From Blautia faecis (GTDB taxonomy: Bacteria; Bacillota; Clostridia; Lachnospirales; Lachnospiraceae), in contig NZ_JAJCIA010000001.1 in NCBI RefSeq assembly GCF_020554845.1, positions 1 to 64,000 of the forward strand: DNA of 64,000 bases, in the 5' to 3' direction. Each line of letters starts with the position of its first letter. Within the stretch, counting starts at the first letter, position 1. The notes under the pieces were generated by a model. It was given only the letters and a program-made list of their open reading frames with translations, was not told the DNA's origin and searched no databases. Positions 61,733-64,000 of this stretch are shown here, piece after piece. Both the position numbers and the translations under genes were made by a program.

Positions 61733-62371
61733 ATGAGCGACAGAAGAAATAAAAGAGAAAAAGAGCAGTTGTTCAACATGCCGGAAATTGCAAAACTGGA
61801 GAAAAAATCTTTTTCTGGTGCCATAGAGAAATTAGAAGACAGTAAACTGAAAAAAGTTTTGATCTGGGTATTCGAGATCACAGTTACACTGATCTTTGCA
61901 GTGCTGACTTCTATGATGCTGTTTCAGTCTGTGACGATGCAGGAGAGCTCCATGGAGCCTACTCTGGCAGTTGGAAGCCGGTATTTTGTAAACAAGCTTG
62001 CTTATAAAGCATCCTCGCCGAAACGCGGCGATATTATTGTATTCCGCACAAATGCAAGTGATGATGCGGCTCTTCATATCCGCCGTGTGATCGGACTTCC
62101 AGGTGAGACGATTCAGATCGTGAATGGAAGAATTCTGATCAATGGAGAGACATATAAAGAAGGCAAAGATTTTCCCACGATCAACAATCCGGGAATGGCA
62201 GCCAATGCCATTACACTGGAAGCGGGAGAGTACTTTGTCCTGGGCGATAACCGTAATAACAGCGAAGACAGCCGTTATGGCGATATCGGACGAGTGAATA
62301 AGAAATATATAACTGGTAAGCTCTGGTTCCAGATATCCCCGAAGAAAGACATAGGGCCGTTGAATAATTAA
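61733..62371 (+). CDS. lepB: Signal peptidase I (catalytic Lys replaced by Arg)
   Basis: A 212-residue membrane protease that trims signal peptides outside the membrane. One membrane helix (LIFAVLTSMMLFQSV) precedes box B with the nucleophile Ser in QESSMEPTL. Box D reads HIRRVIGLPGE: the position of the usual general-base Lys (KRVIGLPG) is Arg in this reading. Box E GDNRNNSEDSRYG is intact. No clear Shine-Dalgarno immediately upstream. The change is odd, since Lys is essential in E. coli LepB and B. subtilis SipS; other SPase copies may exist elsewhere. Confidence 0.85.
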   Translation: MSDRRNKREKEQLFNMPEIAKLEKKSFSGAIEKLEDSKLKKVLIWVFEITVTLIFAVLTSMMLFQSVTMQESSMEPTLAVGSRYFVNKLAYKASSPKRGDIIVFRTNASDDAALHIRRVIGLPGETIQIVNGRILINGETYKEGKDFPTINNPGMAANAITLEAGEYFVLGDNRNNSEDSRYGDIGRVNKKYITGKLWFQISPKKDIGPLNN

Positions 62372-62472
62372 ACTGTGAGACTTTTATAAAAAATATGTGA
62401 TTGTTCAGCACGTTCGCGGTTACACGCTTTGTGGAACGGTATCTGCTGAACAGCTGTAAGAATGAGGTAAAT

Positions 62473-63327
62473 ATGAACGTACAATGGTATCCTGGTCATA
62501 TGACCAAAGCGAAAAGACAGATGCAGGAGGACATTAAGCTGATCGACCTGATCATTGAGCTTGTGGACTCCAGAGTTCCCCTTGCAAGCCGGAATCCGGA
62601 TATTGACGAGCTTGGGAAAAATAAAGCAAGGCTGATTCTTTTGAATAAATCAGACCTTGGAGATGAACGCCAGAATGAAGCATGGAAAGCTTATTTTCAG
62701 GGGAATGGGTTCTATGTGGTAAAAGTAGATTCCCGTAGCGGCTCTGGTATGAAAGCAATTCAGGCGGCTATTCAGGAAGCCTGCAAGGAGAAAACGGAGA
62801 GGGACAGAAGAAGAGGAATCAAAAACCGCCCGATCCGTGCTATGGTAGTAGGAATTCCTAACGTTGGTAAGTCTACTTTTATCAATACTTTTGCTGGAAG
62901 AGCATGCGCCAAGACGGGAAACAAGCCAGGTGTAACCAAGGGCAAACAGTGGATCCGCCTGAATAAGAATGTGGAGCTTCTGGATACTCCTGGGATTCTC
63001 TGGCCCAAGTTTGAAGATGAGGCAGTGGGAATGCGCCTTGCCTATATTGGTTCTATCAAGGACGATATACTGAATATGGAGGAGCTTTCCCTTACGCTTA
63101 TTGATTTCCTTCGGGAAAAATATTCTGGTGCATTGGAGAAACGCTATCAGATCCAGGAGGAAGGCACAGCTGTGCAGATATTAGAAGCAATCGCGCGTTC
63201 CAGAGGATGTCTGAAGAAGGGGGAGGAGCTGGACTATGCCAAGGCCTCTCTGATTCTGTTCGATGACTTCCGCTCTGGAAAGATTGGAAAAATTACTTTG
63301 GAGTGGGTGCCGGAAGAAGGTAAATAA
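62473..63327 (+). CDS. rbgA: Ribosome biogenesis GTPase RbgA (YlqF)
   Basis: A 284-residue circularly permuted GTPase for late 50S assembly. ATG 62473 follows GAGGT and matches the family N-terminus NVQWYPGHMTKAKRQM; an in-frame ATG at 62401 lies in a repeat. NKSD (G4) precedes GIPNVGKSTF (G1) and DTPGILWP (G3), the permuted order. The C-terminal RNA-binding domain follows. One base separates its stop from the rnhB start. Confidence 0.95.
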   Translation: MNVQWYPGHMTKAKRQMQEDIKLIDLIIELVDSRVPLASRNPDIDELGKNKARLILLNKSDLGDERQNEAWKAYFQGNGFYVVKVDSRSGSGMKAIQAAIQEACKEKTERDRRRGIKNRPIRAMVVGIPNVGKSTFINTFAGRACAKTGNKPGVTKGKQWIRLNKNVELLDTPGILWPKFEDEAVGMRLAYIGSIKDDILNMEELSLTLIDFLREKYSGALEKRYQIQEEGTAVQILEAIARSRGCLKKGEELDYAKASLILFDDFRSGKIGKITLEWVPEEGK

Positions 63328-63328
63328 T

Positions 63329-64000
63329 ATGCAGAAAATCGGAGAAATAAAGTGTGAAATCCAGGCTGCTGAACCGGGAGAATATGCCACTCTTTTTGAA
63401 AAATACAAAGAGGATACAAGAAGTGGAGTCAGGAAGCTTCTGGAGCAGCTTCATAAGAAAGAAGAGGCTTACCAGAAGGAACTTCTGCGCACAGAAAAGA
63501 TGAAGGAATTTGAGCGCAAATACGAAGATTTGGGCTATGTGTGCGGAATTGATGAAGTTGGAAGAGGCCCGCTGGCAGGTCCTGTTGTAGCGGGGGCTGT
63601 TATTTTGCCAAGAGACTGCAAAATCCTGTATCTGAATGATTCCAAACAGTTGAGCGCTAAAAAAAGGGATGAATTGTATGATGTGATCATGGAGAATGCG
63701 GTAGCTGTTGGAATCGGAATGGCAAGTCCCCGGAGAATTGATGAGATCAATATTCTTCAGGCTACCTATGAGGCAATGCGTGAGGCTGTCAGCAAGCTGG
63801 AGCCGGTGCCGCAGATTCTTCTCAATGACGCAGTAACCATTCCCGACGTGACTATACCTCAGGTGCCGATCATAAAAGGGGATGCCAAGAGTATTTCCAT
63901 TGCAGCTGCCAGCATTGTAGCTAAGGTCACAAGAGACCGGATGATGGTAGAGTACGATAAAGTGATGCCGGAATATGGCTTTGCCTCAAATAAGGGGTAT
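63329..64000 (+). CDS. rnhB: Ribonuclease HII, 5' part
   Basis: 224 codons are open to the window edge, so the C-terminus is missing. The enzyme removes RNA from RNA-DNA hybrids and single ribonucleotides. IDEVGRGPLAGPVVAGAV has the first catalytic Asp-Glu pair, LNDSKQLSAKKR is the next box, and SIAAASIVAKVTRDR follows. The first 70 residues are an N-terminal extension typical of Firmicute RNase HII. The operon rplS-lepB-rbgA-rnhB is the classic arrangement. Confidence 0.95.
   Translation, partial: MQKIGEIKCEIQAAEPGEYATLFEKYKEDTRSGVRKLLEQLHKKEEAYQKELLRTEKMKEFERKYEDLGYVCGIDEVGRGPLAGPVVAGAVILPRDCKILYLNDSKQLSAKKRDELYDVIMENAVAVGIGMASPRRIDEINILQATYEAMREAVSKLEPVPQILLNDAVTIPDVTIPQVPIIKGDAKSISIAAASIVAKVTRDRMMVEYDKVMPEYGFASNKGY

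Noticed and set aside
1..64000. CRISPR arrays, rRNA genes and intact tRNA genes
   Set aside because: No regularly spaced repeat arrays or rRNA signatures were seen, and the only tRNA-like sequence is the 3' fragment at attR.

Overview
The window looks like a chromosome segment of a low-GC Firmicute, most likely a gut Lachnospiraceae-type Clostridium. The housekeeping genes point that way: T-box-controlled leuA and pheST, 6S RNA, a SpoIID-family protein, a SleB-family hydrolase, SEC-C methionine aminopeptidase, RbgA and RNase HII. Species cannot be read from the sequence alone.

Layout. (1) 1-2100: two secreted Ig-like (Big_2) surface-type genes, the first cut by the window edge; I cannot tell whether they are host or element cargo. 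(2) 2100-42,875: a large integrated mobile element. Its right end is a tyrosine integrase followed at once by the 3' half of a tRNA-Pro gene (attR). No intact tRNA-Pro occurs in the window, so the left end probably lies outside. From left to right the element holds: a G-poor, A/C-rich non-coding block; an ArdC-like anti-restriction gene and a ribbon-helix-helix gene among six copies of one palindromic operator; a long run of tiny forward genes separated by hairpins, two of which are pistol-type self-cleaving ribozymes; HNH, HicA-like and two Uma2-family genes; a divergent XRE repressor; a tubulin-type partition module (two winged-helix TubR-like proteins, a TubZ-like GTPase and upstream iterons); two P-loop ATPases/helicases; a roughly 1,000-residue single-chain RNA polymerase of the QDE-1/YonO double-psi barrel type; a phage connector-like protein; a circularly permuted cytosine-C5 methyltransferase whose catalytic Cys follows an intein; a Dam-type methylase; and a 3,081-residue tape-measure protein. 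(3) 42,876-64,000: ordinary host chromosome with leuA, sleB, thrC, 6S RNA, galM, spoIID, yihY, pheST, a phosphatase, a MotA/OmpA-type pair, map, rplS, lepB, rbgA and partial rnhB. A dispersed imperfect-palindrome repeat recurs in the gaps.

How it may work together (inference). The element combines plasmid functions (tubulin segregation, repressor, anti-restriction) with phage functions (tape measure, connector-like protein, DNA modification, integrase), as expected of a phage-plasmid or giant prophage. The self-encoded RNA polymerase sits just upstream of the structural and modification genes. By analogy with SPbeta YonO it may transcribe late genes such as the 9.2-kb tape-measure gene. Pistol ribozymes and intercistronic hairpins would process the long early transcript. 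Capsid, portal, terminase and distal tail genes are not in this window.
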